DNA of 64,000 nucleotides from Streptomyces erythrochromogenes (GCF_036170895.1 NZ_CP108036.1:5139501-5203500), one strand, 5' to 3'; numbered from the stretch's first letter, positions 43,632 to 54,524 are shown. Notes: a model not told the origin generated them from the letters alone. Translations and numbers: made by a program.

Positions 43632-43721
43632 ATGTCTCCCGGCCTGCTTGAACCGGCAGACCGCCGGCGTGCAACTCCATCCGTATCCGGGGGGATCGAG
43701 GACCCGATCCGCAGCCAATGA
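43632..43721 (+). CDS. Short upstream ORF (leader peptide candidate) of the permease gene
   Basis: The 29-codon ORF starts at ATG with GAAGGGA 9 bases upstream. It begins MSPGLLEPADRRRAT and its stop overlaps an in-frame ATG of the permease at 43718 (ATGA). No runs of one amino acid are obvious, apart from three consecutive Arg codons. It may couple or attenuate permease translation; this is speculative. Confidence 0.35.
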   Translation: MSPGLLEPADRRRATPSVSGGIEDPIRSQ

Positions 43722-43756
43722 AGGCGCGGGTCGGCGTGGAGAAAGGCGCACCAGAC

Positions 43757-45196
43757 ATGACCTCAGTGCAGGTCGAGCAGCACGGCAACACGCCCGGCGA
43801 GGGCACCCAGGGCGACGGCGGCGAGGGATACCACCGCACGCTCGGCGCCCGCCAGATCCAGATGATCGCGATCGGCGGAGCCATCGGCACCGGCCTCTTC
43901 CTGGGCGCCGGCAAGGCGATCTCCAAGGCCGGCCCCAGCCTGATCCTGGCGTACGCGATCGCGGGCCTGGTCATCTTCTTCATCATGCGGGCCCTGGGCG
44001 AGCTGCTCATGTACCGCCCGGTCTCGGGCTCCTTCTCGGACTACGCCCGCGAGTTCCTGGGCCCCTTCTGGGGCTACGTGACGGGCTGGACGTACTGGCT
44101 GTTCTGGGTGGTCACCGGCATCACCGAGGTCACCGCCGCCGCGCAGTACATGTCGTACTGGACCCACGACAGCTTCCCGCAGTGGGCCTACGCGCTGATC
44201 TTCACGGTCATCCTCTACGGCGCCAACCTGATCTCCGTGAAGCTCTTCGGTGAGCTGGAGTTCTGGTTCTCCATGGTCAAGGTCACCGCCATCGTCGGCA
44301 TGATCCTGATCTGCGCCGGCATCCTCACCATCGGCTTCTCCGACGCCGCCGACACCGCCACCGTCTCCAACCTGTGGAACGACGGCGGCTTCTTCCCCAA
44401 GGGCATCGGCGGCACGCTGATGACCCTGCAGATCGTGATGTTCGCCTTCCTCGCGGTCGAGCTGGTCGGCGTCACCGCCGGCGAGTCCAAGGACCCCGAG
44501 AAGACCCTGCCCAAGGCCATCAACACCGTGCCGTGGCGCATCGCCGTCTTCTACGTCGGCGCGCTCATCATGATCCTGTCGGTCGTCCCGTGGACGCACT
44601 TCCAGCCGGGCGTCTCGCCCTTCGTCGCCGCCTTCGAGCGCATGGGCCTGGGCATCGGCGCCGCGATCGTCAACTTCGTCGTCCTGACCGCCGCCCTGTC
44701 CTCCTGCAACTCCGGCATGTACTCCACCGGCCGCATGCTGCGCGACCTCGCGCTCAACGGCCAGGGCCCGAAGGTCTTCACCAAGCTCACCAAGAGCGGC
44801 ACCCCGCTCATCGGCACCACCTTCAGCGCCTCGCTGATGCTGGTGGGCGTCTGGATCAACTACGTCGCCCCCGGCAAGGCCTTCGACTACGTCGTCTCCT
44901 TCGCCACCATCTCCGGCATGTGGGCCTGGATCATGATCCTGGTCTGCCAGATCCGCTACCGGGCCAAGGCCGACCGCGGCGAGCTGCCCGGTTCGAAGTT
45001 CAAGGCCCCCGGCGCCCCGTACACCAGCTGGTTCGCCCTGGCCTTCATCGCCATGGTCATCGTGATGATGGGCGCCGACAAGGACGCCCGCGTCTCGCTG
45101 TACTGCGCCCCGCTGTGGGGGGTCATCCTGGGCGTCGCCTACCTGGTCATGAAGAACCGCGACCCGCGCGGCGCGGCCTTCACCAAGGCGTCGTAG
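43757..45196 (+). CDS. Amino-acid permease (APC superfamily, AAT family)
   Basis: This 479-residue transporter has 12 transmembrane segments and is likely a proton-coupled amino-acid importer. The family start RQIQMIAIGGAIGTGLFLGA is present, with FSDYAREFLGPFWGYVTGWTY and VELVGVTAGESKDPEKTLPK. The closest known types are asparagine, GABA and aromatic permeases; the substrate cannot be set from sequence. I chose the ATG giving MTSVQVEQHG with GAGAAAGG upstream. An in-frame ATG at 43718, overlapping the leader ORF stop, is an alternative that adds 13 residues. A terminator follows at 45201-45231. Confidence 0.92.
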   Translation: MTSVQVEQHGNTPGEGTQGDGGEGYHRTLGARQIQMIAIGGAIGTGLFLGAGKAISKAGPSLILAYAIAGLVIFFIMRALGELLMYRPVSGSFSDYAREFLGPFWGYVTGWTYWLFWVVTGITEVTAAAQYMSYWTHDSFPQWAYALIFTVILYGANLISVKLFGELEFWFSMVKVTAIVGMILICAGILTIGFSDAADTATVSNLWNDGGFFPKGIGGTLMTLQIVMFAFLAVELVGVTAGESKDPEKTLPKAINTVPWRIAVFYVGALIMILSVVPWTHFQPGVSPFVAAFERMGLGIGAAIVNFVVLTAALSSCNSGMYSTGRMLRDLALNGQGPKVFTKLTKSGTPLIGTTFSASLMLVGVWINYVAPGKAFDYVVSFATISGMWAWIMILVCQIRYRAKADRGELPGSKFKAPGAPYTSWFALAFIAMVIVMMGADKDARVSLYCAPLWGVILGVAYLVMKNRDPRGAAFTKAS

Positions 45197-45200
45197 CAGC

Positions 45201-45231
45201 GGTTCCCGGCCGCCTGCTACGGCCGGGAACC
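45201..45231 (+). terminator. Permease gene terminator
   Basis: GGTTCCCGGCCG (45201-45212) pairs with CGGCCGGGAACC (45220-45231) over 12 bp with a 7-base loop. A second hairpin (45261-45299) follows before the JAMM gene. Confidence 0.75.
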
Positions 45232-45260
45232 CAGCTCCCGTGGACATCCTGTCCACCATG

Positions 45261-45299
45261 CGGGCCCTTCCGTACCACTCCTCGGTACGGGAGGGCCCG
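45261..45299. terminator. Second hairpin upstream of the JAMM protease gene
   Basis: Sixteen-base arms (45261-45276 and 45284-45299) pair with a single mismatch around a 7-base loop. It lies directly before the TATCCT box of the JAMM gene and may insulate it from upstream transcription. Confidence 0.6.
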
Positions 45300-45318
45300 T
45301 CTGCTTATCCTGTCGCTC

Positions 45319-45741
45319 ATGCTGACCCTCACCCAGGCCCTGTACGACCGGATCGTCGAGCACTCCCGCCAGGACCACCCCGACGAGGCGTGCGGTGTCG
45401 TGGCCGGCCCGGCGGGCACCGGCCGCCCCGAGCGGTTCGTCCCGATGCTCAACGCGGCCCGCTCGCCCACCTTCTACGAGTTCGACTCGAAGGACCTCCT
45501 CAAGCTCTACCGCGAGATGGACGACCGCGACGAGGAGCCGGTGATCGTCTACCACTCGCACACCGCGACCGAGGCCTACCCCTCGCGCACGGACGTCACC
45601 TACGCGAACGAGCCCGGCGCGCACTACGTGCTGGTCTCCACCGCCGACAAGGACGGGCTCGGGCAGTTCCAGTTCCGCTCGTACCGGATCGTCGACGGCG
45701 TGATCACCGAGGAAGAAGTGCAGGTCGTCGAGGCCTACTGA
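45319..45741 (+). CDS. JAMM/MPN+ metallopeptidase, Mec-type CysO-cysteine peptidase
   Basis: This 140-residue zinc peptidase has a complete JAMM motif: Glu23 (HPDEACGVV), His79 and His81 (YHSHTATEAY), Ser89 and Asp92 with the spacing HxH-x7-S-x2-D. In Mycobacterium tuberculosis the Mec+ JAMM protein cuts cysteine from the CysO-cysteine adduct made by CysM. The neighbouring sulfur-carrier and CysM genes here give the same set of three. A TATCCT box 7 bases upstream and no ribosome-binding site suggest a leaderless start. Confidence 0.9.
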   Translation: MLTLTQALYDRIVEHSRQDHPDEACGVVAGPAGTGRPERFVPMLNAARSPTFYEFDSKDLLKLYREMDDRDEEPVIVYHSHTATEAYPSRTDVTYANEPGAHYVLVSTADKDGLGQFQFRSYRIVDGVITEEEVQVVEAY

Positions 45742-45818
45742 CCACCATGTGAGCAGATGGCGTCCACGATGCGGGATCACACTCCAAACCGGGGACCGGG
45801 AATCGTTAACATGACCGC

Positions 45819-45926
45819 ATGGTTTCCCACGACGTGAGCATCGAGACGCCCGGCAGGCTGCTGCTCGTGGCGCGGCTGCACGTCGACCTGTGCCGACTCG
45901 CCAGCGCCATCTGTCCTGCCGCCTGA
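45819..45926 (+). CDS. Cysteine-containing leader peptide of the cysO-cysM operon
   Basis: This 35-codon ORF matches the actinobacterial putative leader peptide found upstream of sulfur genes. Its diagnostic part is RLHVDLCRLASAIC, with Cys25 and Cys32. A TAACAT box ends 6 bases before the ATG, so translation can start with transcription. A GC-rich hairpin followed by TTTT lies between the ORF and the sulfur-carrier gene. Cysteine starvation would stall ribosomes on the Cys codons and could relieve termination. The peptide is too short to be found by ordinary gene callers. Confidence 0.8.
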   Translation: MVSHDVSIETPGRLLLVARLHVDLCRLASAICPAA

Positions 45927-45937
45927 GCACCAGAGCC

Positions 45938-45977
45938 CTCTCGCGCGGGGGCCCGCACGAACGCGCGCCCGTTTTCC
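45938..45977 (+). terminator. Attenuator-like hairpin between leader peptide and sulfur-carrier gene
   Basis: A GC-rich imperfect stem (around GCGCGGGGGCCC and GCGCGCCCG) is followed by GTTTTCCC. It sits just past the leader peptide stop, in the place expected for a transcription attenuator. Pairing is imperfect, so the call is tentative. Confidence 0.4.
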
Positions 45978-46022
45978 CACGCACACTTGCCACGCCCACG
46001 CCCTGACGACTGGAGCCCAGCC

Positions 46023-47260
<1,238 letters not shown>

Positions 47261-47275
47261 CGCCGACGGGGCTGG

Positions 47276-47321
47276 ATCTTCCAGCCCCGCCGGAGTTCGA
47301 GGCGCGGGCACGGAGCGCCCC
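47276..47321 (+). repeat. Streptomyces intergenic repeat, copy C
   Basis: CCAGCCCCGCCGGAGTTCGA is the diagnostic part, followed by a GC-rich segment. It follows cysM by 16 bases. Confidence 0.55.
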
Positions 47322-47333
47322 GCCGTGACCGGG

Positions 47334-47395
47334 ACGGGGCAGATCCGGCCCGTCCGGCGATCGAGGACCGGGTCCGGGCGGAGCCCGGGTGGGGC
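47334..47395 (+). repeat. Diverged intergenic repeat, copy D
   Basis: GGCCCGTCCGGCGATCGAGG and CGGGTCCGGGCGGAGCCCGG resemble copies A to C but are more diverged. It directly follows copy C. Confidence 0.45.
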
Positions 47396-47410
47396 ACGGG
47401 CACCGGCCGG

Positions 47411-47760
47411 CTAGGCCAACCGCTCCGCCAGGATCGCCGCATGGCTGGAGCCCGGGTCCTTGACGGCCGTCAGCAGGGTCACCGGCCCGCCCCGATCAGC
47501 CCGCGGAGGCGATCCAGCTCCGCCACCGCCTCCGGCTCCGCCAGCTCCGCCTCGTACCGCTGCCGGAAGTCACCGGCCGATCCCCCGTCGTGGAACCACT
47601 TGCGCAGCTCCGTCGACGGGGTGACCGCCTTCGGCCACTGGTCCACTGCCGCCGCCGCCTTCGCCAGGCCCCGCGGCCAGAGCCGGTCCACGAGGACCCG
47701 CAGCCCGTCCGCCTCCGGCTCCGGCGGGTCGTACACGCGCCGCAAGCGGATCTCCGGCAT
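47411..47760 (-). pseudogene. DUF488/YeaO-like gene with a frameshift near its 3' end
   Basis: The visible frame (47479-47760) gives 93 residues starting MPEIRLRRVYDPPEPEADG and containing VLVDRLWPRGLAK, the DUF488 signature. It ends prematurely at a TGA (47479-47481). The bases beyond it read in another frame as PVTLLTAVKDPGSSHAAIL followed by AERLA and a stop at 47411, which is exactly the usual family C-terminus. One missing C in a GGGCCGG run near 47484-47488 explains this. With it restored the protein would be 117 residues. This is either a real mutation or a sequencing error in a GC homopolymer region. Confidence 0.75.
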
Positions 47761-48179
47761 CACCGACCGCCTCCCAGTCCCTTGACCTCGTCCCACACCG
47801 CAGGGTCCAGCATCCCCAGCCGCGCCCGGAACTCCCACAGCGACACCTCGTCCGGCCGGTCCGCCTCCAGGAAGCTCGCCCGGCCCTGCGCCCCCACCGT
47901 CCCCGGGGGCAGCGGGATCACCCCGGCCCGCCGGTCGTCGTACTTCGCGGTGATCCACGCGACCCGCGCCCGGTGCTCCCGTACCGGGCCCACGCCCAGG
48001 ACCAGGCAGGTCCGGCCGTCCGCCAGGGTCCACAGCTCACCCGCCTGCGGGTGCGGCGGCCGGCCGGGCCCGTGCGCGGGCGGGGCCCGGCGGGGGACGC
48101 CGAGGCGCCCCCCGGCGATCAGCATCACCAATGCCAGGACCACGACCGCGGCTACCGCGGGCCACCAGGACGTGTCCAT
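47760..48179 (-). CDS. Membrane-anchored protein with PemK-like body, unknown function
   Basis: This 139-residue protein has one N-terminal transmembrane helix (WWPAVAAVVVLALVMLIAGG) and a cytoplasmic or external domain. The body (GELWTLADGRTCLVLGVGPV, RARVAWITAKYDDRRAGVIP) vaguely recalls PemK/MazF-type beta barrels, but key residues cannot be confirmed. Its stop shares one base with the start of the DUF488 gene. I do not assign a function. Confidence 0.65.
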   Translation of the reverse strand: MDTSWWPAVAAVVVLALVMLIAGGRLGVPRRAPPAHGPGRPPHPQAGELWTLADGRTCLVLGVGPVREHRARVAWITAKYDDRRAGVIPLPPGTVGAQGRASFLEADRPDEVSLWEFRARLGMLDPAVWDEVKGLGGGR

Positions 48180-48374
48180 GTTTCGACCGTAGCCGCGTGG
48201 GAAGGCCCCGGCACGGCAACGCCCGTGCCCACCGTCGCTCCCCCGGGTGACAGCGCAGGTGATTCCCCCCACAACGGCCTGCCGCGGAGGAGCGACCGGA
48301 CGTTTCGCGCCTTACGCTCGACCCACGCACGGCCCGCATTCCGTCCACGGACCGTCCACGGAGGTTCACGCTCC

Positions 48375-49127
48375 ATGAAGCTCACCGTCGTCGGCTGTTC
48401 GGGGTCGTTCCCGTCCGCGGAATCGGCCTGTTCGAGCTACCTCGTCGAGGCCGACGGCTTCCGGCTGCTCCTCGACATGGGCAACGGCGCCCTCGGCGAT
48501 CTCCAGCGCCACTGCGGTCTCTACGACCTCGACGCGATCTTCCTGAGCCATCTGCACGCCGATCACTGCATCGACATGTGCGCGTACTTCGTCGCCCGCT
48601 TCTACCGCCACGAGGGCGGCCGTTGCGGCACCATCCCCGTCTTCGGCCCCGAGGGCACCGAGAAGCGCCTGACCGCGGCCTACGACGACGTCCCCGACGA
48701 GCGCTCGATGAGCGAGGTCTTCGACTTCCGCACCCTGAAGACCGGGACCTTCGAGATCGGCCCCTTCCAGGTCCGCACCGAGCGCGTCGCCCACCCCGTC
48801 GAGTCCTACGCCATCCGCATCGAGCACGGCGGCCGCTCGCTCACGTACTCCGGGGACACCGGCGTCTGCGCCGAGCTGGGCCAGCTCGCCGAGGGCGTCG
48901 ACCTCTTCCTGTGCGAGGCCTCCTTCACGCACGGCAAGGAGGACATCCCGGACCTCCACCTCAACGGCCGCGAGGCCGGCGAGTACGCCCACGGCGGCAG
49001 CGTCGGGCGGCTCGTGCTCACCCACATCCCGCCGTGGACGGACCCCGCGCAGAACCTCGCCGACGCCCGCGCGGTCTATGACGGCCCGGTCGACCTGGCG
49101 TACGCGGGAGCGGTCTACGAGGTCTGA
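48375..49127 (+). CDS. MBL-fold metal-dependent hydrolase
   Basis: This 250-residue protein has the metallo-beta-lactamase motif SHLHADHCID (His59, His61, Asp63, His64) and further metal ligands in HPVESYAIRI, YSGDTG and LTHIPPW. It resembles the RNase Z/cyclase-type group, but substrate is unknown. GGAGG stands before the ATG. A long terminator follows at 49157-49200. Confidence 0.9.
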   Translation: MKLTVVGCSGSFPSAESACSSYLVEADGFRLLLDMGNGALGDLQRHCGLYDLDAIFLSHLHADHCIDMCAYFVARFYRHEGGRCGTIPVFGPEGTEKRLTAAYDDVPDERSMSEVFDFRTLKTGTFEIGPFQVRTERVAHPVESYAIRIEHGGRSLTYSGDTGVCAELGQLAEGVDLFLCEASFTHGKEDIPDLHLNGREAGEYAHGGSVGRLVLTHIPPWTDPAQNLADARAVYDGPVDLAYAGAVYEV

Positions 49128-49156
49128 ACGGCGCGGCGCCGGCGCGCCACCCGTAC

Positions 49157-49200
49157 GCAGAAGCCCCCGCCCTCCCGGAAGGGAGAGCGGGGGCTTCTGC
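49157..49200. terminator. Terminator between MBL hydrolase and nagE2
   Basis: GCAGAAGCCCCCGCCCTCCC and GGGAGAGCGGGGGCTTCTGC pair with one bulge or mismatch around a short loop. It lies between two convergent genes and has short T-runs on both sides. Confidence 0.8.
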
Positions 49201-49228
49201 GCGTACGGGGCGTACGGGGCGTACGGCC
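49201..49228 (+). repeat. Three tandem GCGTACGGG units
   Basis: A 9-base unit is repeated three times (the last copy lacks one base) next to the terminator at 49157-49200, just beyond the nagE2 stop. Confidence 0.7.
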
Positions 49229-49231
49229 TGC

Positions 49232-50506
<1,275 letters not shown>

Positions 50507-50600
50507 AACTTCCTCCAGTGGGCAAGGCGACGCCGAGGGGGAAAGACGGGGGACGGCGACGTCTCAGAAATGGGGGTACGCGGGCTCGGACAGGCCCGCG

Positions 50601-50628
50601 TGGTCTACACCAATCGTGGTGTAGACCA
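50601..50628. promoter_or_regulatory. Double dre operator (DasR) upstream of nagE2
   Basis: TGGTCTACACCA (50601-50612) and TGGTGTAGACCA (50617-50628) both match the DasR responsive element core TGGTCTAGACCA with one or two changes. Together they form one large palindrome with a 4-base ATCG centre. DasR repression is released by glucosamine-6-phosphate. Confidence 0.85.
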
Positions 50629-50672
50629 GTTGTAGCACGGTGAGGGATAGATAAGGAACCTTCGTTTTCCTG

Positions 50673-50684
50673 TGGTCTACGCCA
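50673..50684. promoter_or_regulatory. Additional dre-like site upstream of nagE2
   Basis: TGGTCTACGCCA deviates from the dre core at two positions. It lies 45 bases upstream of the double site and may be a weaker DasR contact. Confidence 0.5.
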
Positions 50685-50736
50685 CACGGACCGGGCGCCG
50701 CCGGAGCCGCCCCGGCACCCCGACTTCCGGACAGGA

Positions 50737-50771
50737 CGAAGGCCCTCGGATCCGGGATCCGAGGGCCTTCG
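50737..50771 (-). terminator. nagE1 terminator
   Basis: A perfect 35-base inverted repeat (CGAAGGCCCTCGGATCC on one side, complement on the other) forms a 15-16 bp stem with a very small loop, 36 bases after the nagE1 stop. Confidence 0.85.
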
Positions 50772-50806
50772 GCGGCCGGGCCGAACGGCCCCGCACGCCA
50801 CGGCGG

Positions 50807-52108
50807 TTACACCTTGGTGTTGTCCGCCTCCATCGCCGCGATCTCCTCGTCCGACTCCCGGCCGGGCGTCGGGATGTCGAACTTCGTGATCGCGAAACGG
50901 AAGATCACGTAGTAGACGAGCGCGAAGCACAGGCCGATCGGAATGATCAGCCAGGGCTTCGTCGCCAGGTTCCAGTTGATGACGTAGTCGATCAGGCCCG
51001 CCGAGAAGCTGAAGCCGTCCTTGACGCCCAGCCCCCACGACACCGCCATGGACACACCCGTCAGCACCGCGTGCACCGCGTACAGGGCGGGCGCGACGAA
51101 GAGGAAGGAGTACTCCAGCGGCTCGGTGATCCCGGTGACGAACGAGGTCAGCGCCACCGACAGCATCAGACCGCCGACCTCCTTGCGCCGCTGCGGTTTC
51201 GCACAGTGCGTGATCGCCAGCGCAGCCGCGGGGAGCGCGAACATCATGATCGGGAAGAAGCCGGTCAGGAACAGGCCCGCGGTCGGGTCGCCGTGCAGGA
51301 ACATGTTGATGTCGCCGTGGTACGTCTTCCCGTCCGGCGCCGTGTACGACCCGAACTGGAACCAGACCGGCACGTTCAGGAACTGGTGCAGGCCGATCAC
51401 CAGCAGCGCGCGGTTCGCGACGCCGAAGATGCCGCCGCCCCAGGCACCGAGCCCGCGCAGCCAGTCCGAGAAGCTCTCCAGCGCGTCCCCGACCGGCGGC
51501 CAGACCCACAGGCAGAGCGCGGCGAAGGCGATCGCGACGAAGGACATGACGATCGGGACCAGCCGCCGGCCGTTGAAGAAGCCGAGCCAGTCCACCAGCT
51601 TCACCCGGTGGTACCGCTGCCAGAAATGGGCCGCCAGCAGCCCCATGATGATGCCGCCGAAGACCCCGGGATTCTGGTACGTGTACGCCACGAAGGTGTC
51701 GTTCGGCCCCAGACAGCCGCCCCCGATGTCCTTGGTCCCCACCGGGCAGGCCTTCTGGAACGCGTGCAGCACCCCCCGGTAGACGAGGAACCCGGCCGTG
51801 GCCGCGAGGGCGGTCGAACCGTCCGCCTTCTTCGCCATGCCGATGGCGACGCCGATGCAGAAGAGGAGCGGCAGGCCTAGGTCGGGGTCGAGCAGCGCCC
51901 CGCCCGCGCCCGCCATCACCTTGGCGACGTCCGTCCACTGCAGGCCGTCCTCGCCGAAGACGTCCGGCTGCCCCAGCCGCAGCAGGATGCCCGCCGCGGG
52001 CAGTACGGCGATGGGGAGCTGAAGGCTCCGACCCATCTTCTGCAGCCCCTGGAACAGGTTGTTCCGCCAATTCGGTTGTGGCGCTGCTTTGGAGCTGCTC
52101 ACGCTCAT
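50807..52108 (-). CDS. nagE1: PTS N-acetylglucosamine transporter subunit IIC (NagE1 type)
   Basis: This 433-residue IIC protein parallels NagE2: LPIAVLPAAGILLRLGQ, ANRALLVIGLHQFLNVPVWF and GITEPLEYSFLFVAPALY. It differs by an insertion with two Cys (KACPVGTKDIGGGCLG) in the periplasmic loop, possibly a disulfide. I chose the ATG at 52108 with GGGAGGA upstream; GTG at 52102 is an alternative. It is divergent from nagF with one dre site between them. In S. coelicolor the equivalent NagE1 has a minor or unclear role in GlcNAc uptake. Confidence 0.92.
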   Translation of the reverse strand: MSVSSSKAAPQPNWRNNLFQGLQKMGRSLQLPIAVLPAAGILLRLGQPDVFGEDGLQWTDVAKVMAGAGGALLDPDLGLPLLFCIGVAIGMAKKADGSTALAATAGFLVYRGVLHAFQKACPVGTKDIGGGCLGPNDTFVAYTYQNPGVFGGIIMGLLAAHFWQRYHRVKLVDWLGFFNGRRLVPIVMSFVAIAFAALCLWVWPPVGDALESFSDWLRGLGAWGGGIFGVANRALLVIGLHQFLNVPVWFQFGSYTAPDGKTYHGDINMFLHGDPTAGLFLTGFFPIMMFALPAAALAITHCAKPQRRKEVGGLMLSVALTSFVTGITEPLEYSFLFVAPALYAVHAVLTGVSMAVSWGLGVKDGFSFSAGLIDYVINWNLATKPWLIIPIGLCFALVYYVIFRFAITKFDIPTPGRESDEEIAAMEADNTKV

Positions 52109-52158
52109 CCGCGTCCTCCCTGACCGGCCCGTTTTGGCTGCCGCAACACTTGCGGCAC

Positions 52159-52174
52159 ACTGGTGTAGACCAGT
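52159..52174. promoter_or_regulatory. dre operator (DasR) between nagE1 and nagF
   Basis: ACTGGTGTAGACCAGT is a perfect palindrome except at its centre and matches the dre consensus ACTGGTCTAGACCACT at 14 of 16 positions. It can control both divergent genes. Confidence 0.88.
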
Positions 52175-52334
52175 TGTGGGCAGGTTGCTGCTGATCGTCA
52201 TCATTCGGCAGGGGCCGGTCATGTGCCTGCATAGATGGGCCAACCGTGCGTTACCGTGACGAAGCGGACCGTGCAGGGGGTAGCCACGTACTGGCCGCCG
52301 AGACTCGTTCTTCGAAACACTCAGGGAGAAACAC

Positions 52335-52568
52335 ATGGCCACCAAGGCTGAGAAGATCGTCGCCGGGCTCGGCGGCATCGAGAACATCGAAGAGGTCGAG
52401 GGCTGCATCACCCGCCTGCGCACCGAGGTCATCAACCCCGACCTCGTCGACGAGGCCGCCCTCAAGGCCGCCGGCGCCCACGGCGTCGTCCGGATGGGCA
52501 CCGCCGTCCAGGTCGTCATCGGCACCGACGCCGACCCGATCGCCGCCGACATCGAAGACATGATGTGA
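52335..52568 (+). CDS. nagF: PTS glucose/GlcNAc-family IIB component
   Basis: This 77-residue IIB domain transfers phosphate to incoming GlcNAc. The phosphorylated Cys is in EVEGCITRLR. The remainder (VINPDLVDEAALKAAGAHGV) matches the IIB fold. It lacks a fused IIC, which is supplied by NagE1 or NagE2. GGGAGA precedes the ATG. It diverges from nagE1 across the dre site and is followed by two hairpins before rph. Confidence 0.93.
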   Translation: MATKAEKIVAGLGGIENIEEVEGCITRLRTEVINPDLVDEAALKAAGAHGVVRMGTAVQVVIGTDADPIAADIEDMM

Positions 52569-52610
52569 TCCGGACTCCCTGAGTCCGGGCCCACGGCCCG
52601 AAGCCACGAC

Positions 52611-52641
52611 GGACCCCGTCCCGGAACCCCCGGACGGGGTC
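52611..52641 (+). terminator. nagF terminator
   Basis: GACCCCGTCC (52612-52621) and GGACGGGGTC (52632-52641) form a perfect 10-bp stem with a 10-base loop, followed by TTCGCGTTCT. A weaker CCGGACT/AGTCCGG hairpin precedes it. Confidence 0.75.
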
Positions 52642-52675
52642 TTCGCGTTCTCGGCCACCCACTAGGCTCGGACAC

Positions 52676-53401
<726 letters not shown>

Positions 53402-53521
53402 CCGGCAACCGCGGGACGCCCCCCGGCGTCCCTACGGACAACGGGCGCACGGTGTCACCACCGTGCGCCCGCCCCCGTACGCCCACGTCCGCCCCTGTAC
53501 ACGTCCTCTCGGGAGAACCGT

Positions 53522-53902
53522 ATGAAGCTCCGCATAGCGGCAGTAGCCGTGGCAGCCGTCCTGACCATCCCGGCCCTTTCCGCCTGTGACGCCATCTCCA
53601 CGGCGATGGACTGCGCGAACACGGCGGTCGCCATCACGGACGGCGCGAACGACCTCCAGCAGGCCGTCTCCCAGGCGGGCAACAGCCCCCAGGACGCCAA
53701 GAACGCCCTCGACCAGATCGAGACGAACCTCAAGAAGATCGGCGACCAGACGGACAACGCCGACCTGGGCAAGGCCATCGACTCGATGAACACGGCCGTC
53801 AAGAACGTCCGCACCGCCATCGAGAGCGGCAACCCCACCCCCGACATCAAGCCGGTCGCCGACGCCGCGAGCGAGATCTCCAAGGTCTGCACCCCGGGAT
53901 AA
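53522..53902 (+). CDS. Small lipoprotein of unknown function
   Basis: This 126-residue lipoprotein has a signal peptide with lipobox LSAC (Cys22) and a mature domain that is Ala/Asn/Asp-rich and helical (NDLQQAVSQAGNSPQDAKNA). Two more Cys residues (MDCANT and KVCTPG) may pair. It is cell-surface and lies between rph and rdgB. No family is recognised. Confidence 0.8.
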   Translation: MKLRIAAVAVAAVLTIPALSACDAISTAMDCANTAVAITDGANDLQQAVSQAGNSPQDAKNALDQIETNLKKIGDQTDNADLGKAIDSMNTAVKNVRTAIESGNPTPDIKPVADAASEISKVCTPG

Positions 53903-53909
53903 TGAGGGC

Positions 53910-54524
53910 ATGACCTCGACGCCCAGCAGCCTGATCCTCGCGACCCGCAACGCGGGCAAAGTCTCCGAACTGCGCGCCATCCTCGCCGACGCCGGCCTGC
54001 CCCACGGGCTGGTCGGCGCGGACGCGTACCCGGAGATCCCCGACGTCAAGGAGACCGGCGTCACCTTCGCCGAGAACGCCCTCCTCAAGGCCCACGCCCT
54101 GGCCCAGGCCACCGGCCTGCCGGCGGTCGCCGACGACTCGGGCCTGTGCGTGGACGTCCTGCACGGCGCCCCCGGCATCTTCTCCGCCCGCTGGGCCGGC
54201 CGCCACGGCGACGACAAGGCCAACCTGGACCTGCTCCTGGCCCAGCTCGGCGACATCGCCGACGAGAACCGCAGCGCCCACTTCTTCTGCGCGGCGGCCC
54301 TCGCCCTGCCGGACGGCACCGAACGCGTCGTGGAGGGCCGCCTCCTGGGCACCCTGCGCCACGCCCCCTCGGGCACGGGCGGCTTCGGCTACGACCCGAT
54401 CCTCCAGCCCCTGGGCGAGTCCCGCACCTGCGCGGAACTGACCCCGGCCGAGAAGAACGCCATCTCCCACCGCGGCCAGGCCTTCCGCGCCCTGGTCCCC
54501 TTCATCCGCGCCCTCCTGACCTGA
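53910..54524 (+). CDS. rdgB: Non-canonical purine NTP pyrophosphatase, RdgB/HAM1 family
   Basis: This 204-residue house-cleaning enzyme hydrolyses XTP, ITP and dITP. Motifs are LILATRNAGKVSELRAIL, TFAENALLKA, AVADDSGLCVDVL (metal-binding Asp), GGFGYDPI and ISHRGQAF. A GATAAT box overlaps the stop of the lipoprotein gene and ends 6 bases before the ATG, so an extra leaderless promoter is possible. A strong terminator follows. Confidence 0.95.
   Translation: MTSTPSSLILATRNAGKVSELRAILADAGLPHGLVGADAYPEIPDVKETGVTFAENALLKAHALAQATGLPAVADDSGLCVDVLHGAPGIFSARWAGRHGDDKANLDLLLAQLGDIADENRSAHFFCAAALALPDGTERVVEGRLLGTLRHAPSGTGGFGYDPILQPLGESRTCAELTPAEKNAISHRGQAFRALVPFIRALLT

Larger units (their letters stand above)
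43439..43756 (+). other. Long upstream region of the amino-acid permease gene
   Basis: This 318-base region holds a palindrome (43495-43519), a GGCGGTCGT/ACGACCGCC hairpin (43580-43616) and a 29-codon ORF with a good ribosome-binding site (43632-43721). It looks like a regulated leader. The palindrome could also be the operator of an amino-acid-responsive repressor. Confidence 0.5.
50507..50806 (-). other. Intergenic region between nagE1 and nagE2
   Basis: No gene lies in these 300 bases. They hold two inverted dre half-palindromes (50601-50628), a third related site (50673-50684) and a strong terminator (50737-50771). nagE2 must thus have its own promoter under DasR control. Confidence 0.7.

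Noticed and set aside
49201..49228. GCGTACGGG repeats as a replication-origin iteron set
   Set aside because: Only three units, no DnaA boxes and no origin genes; they are better taken as a local slippage repeat.
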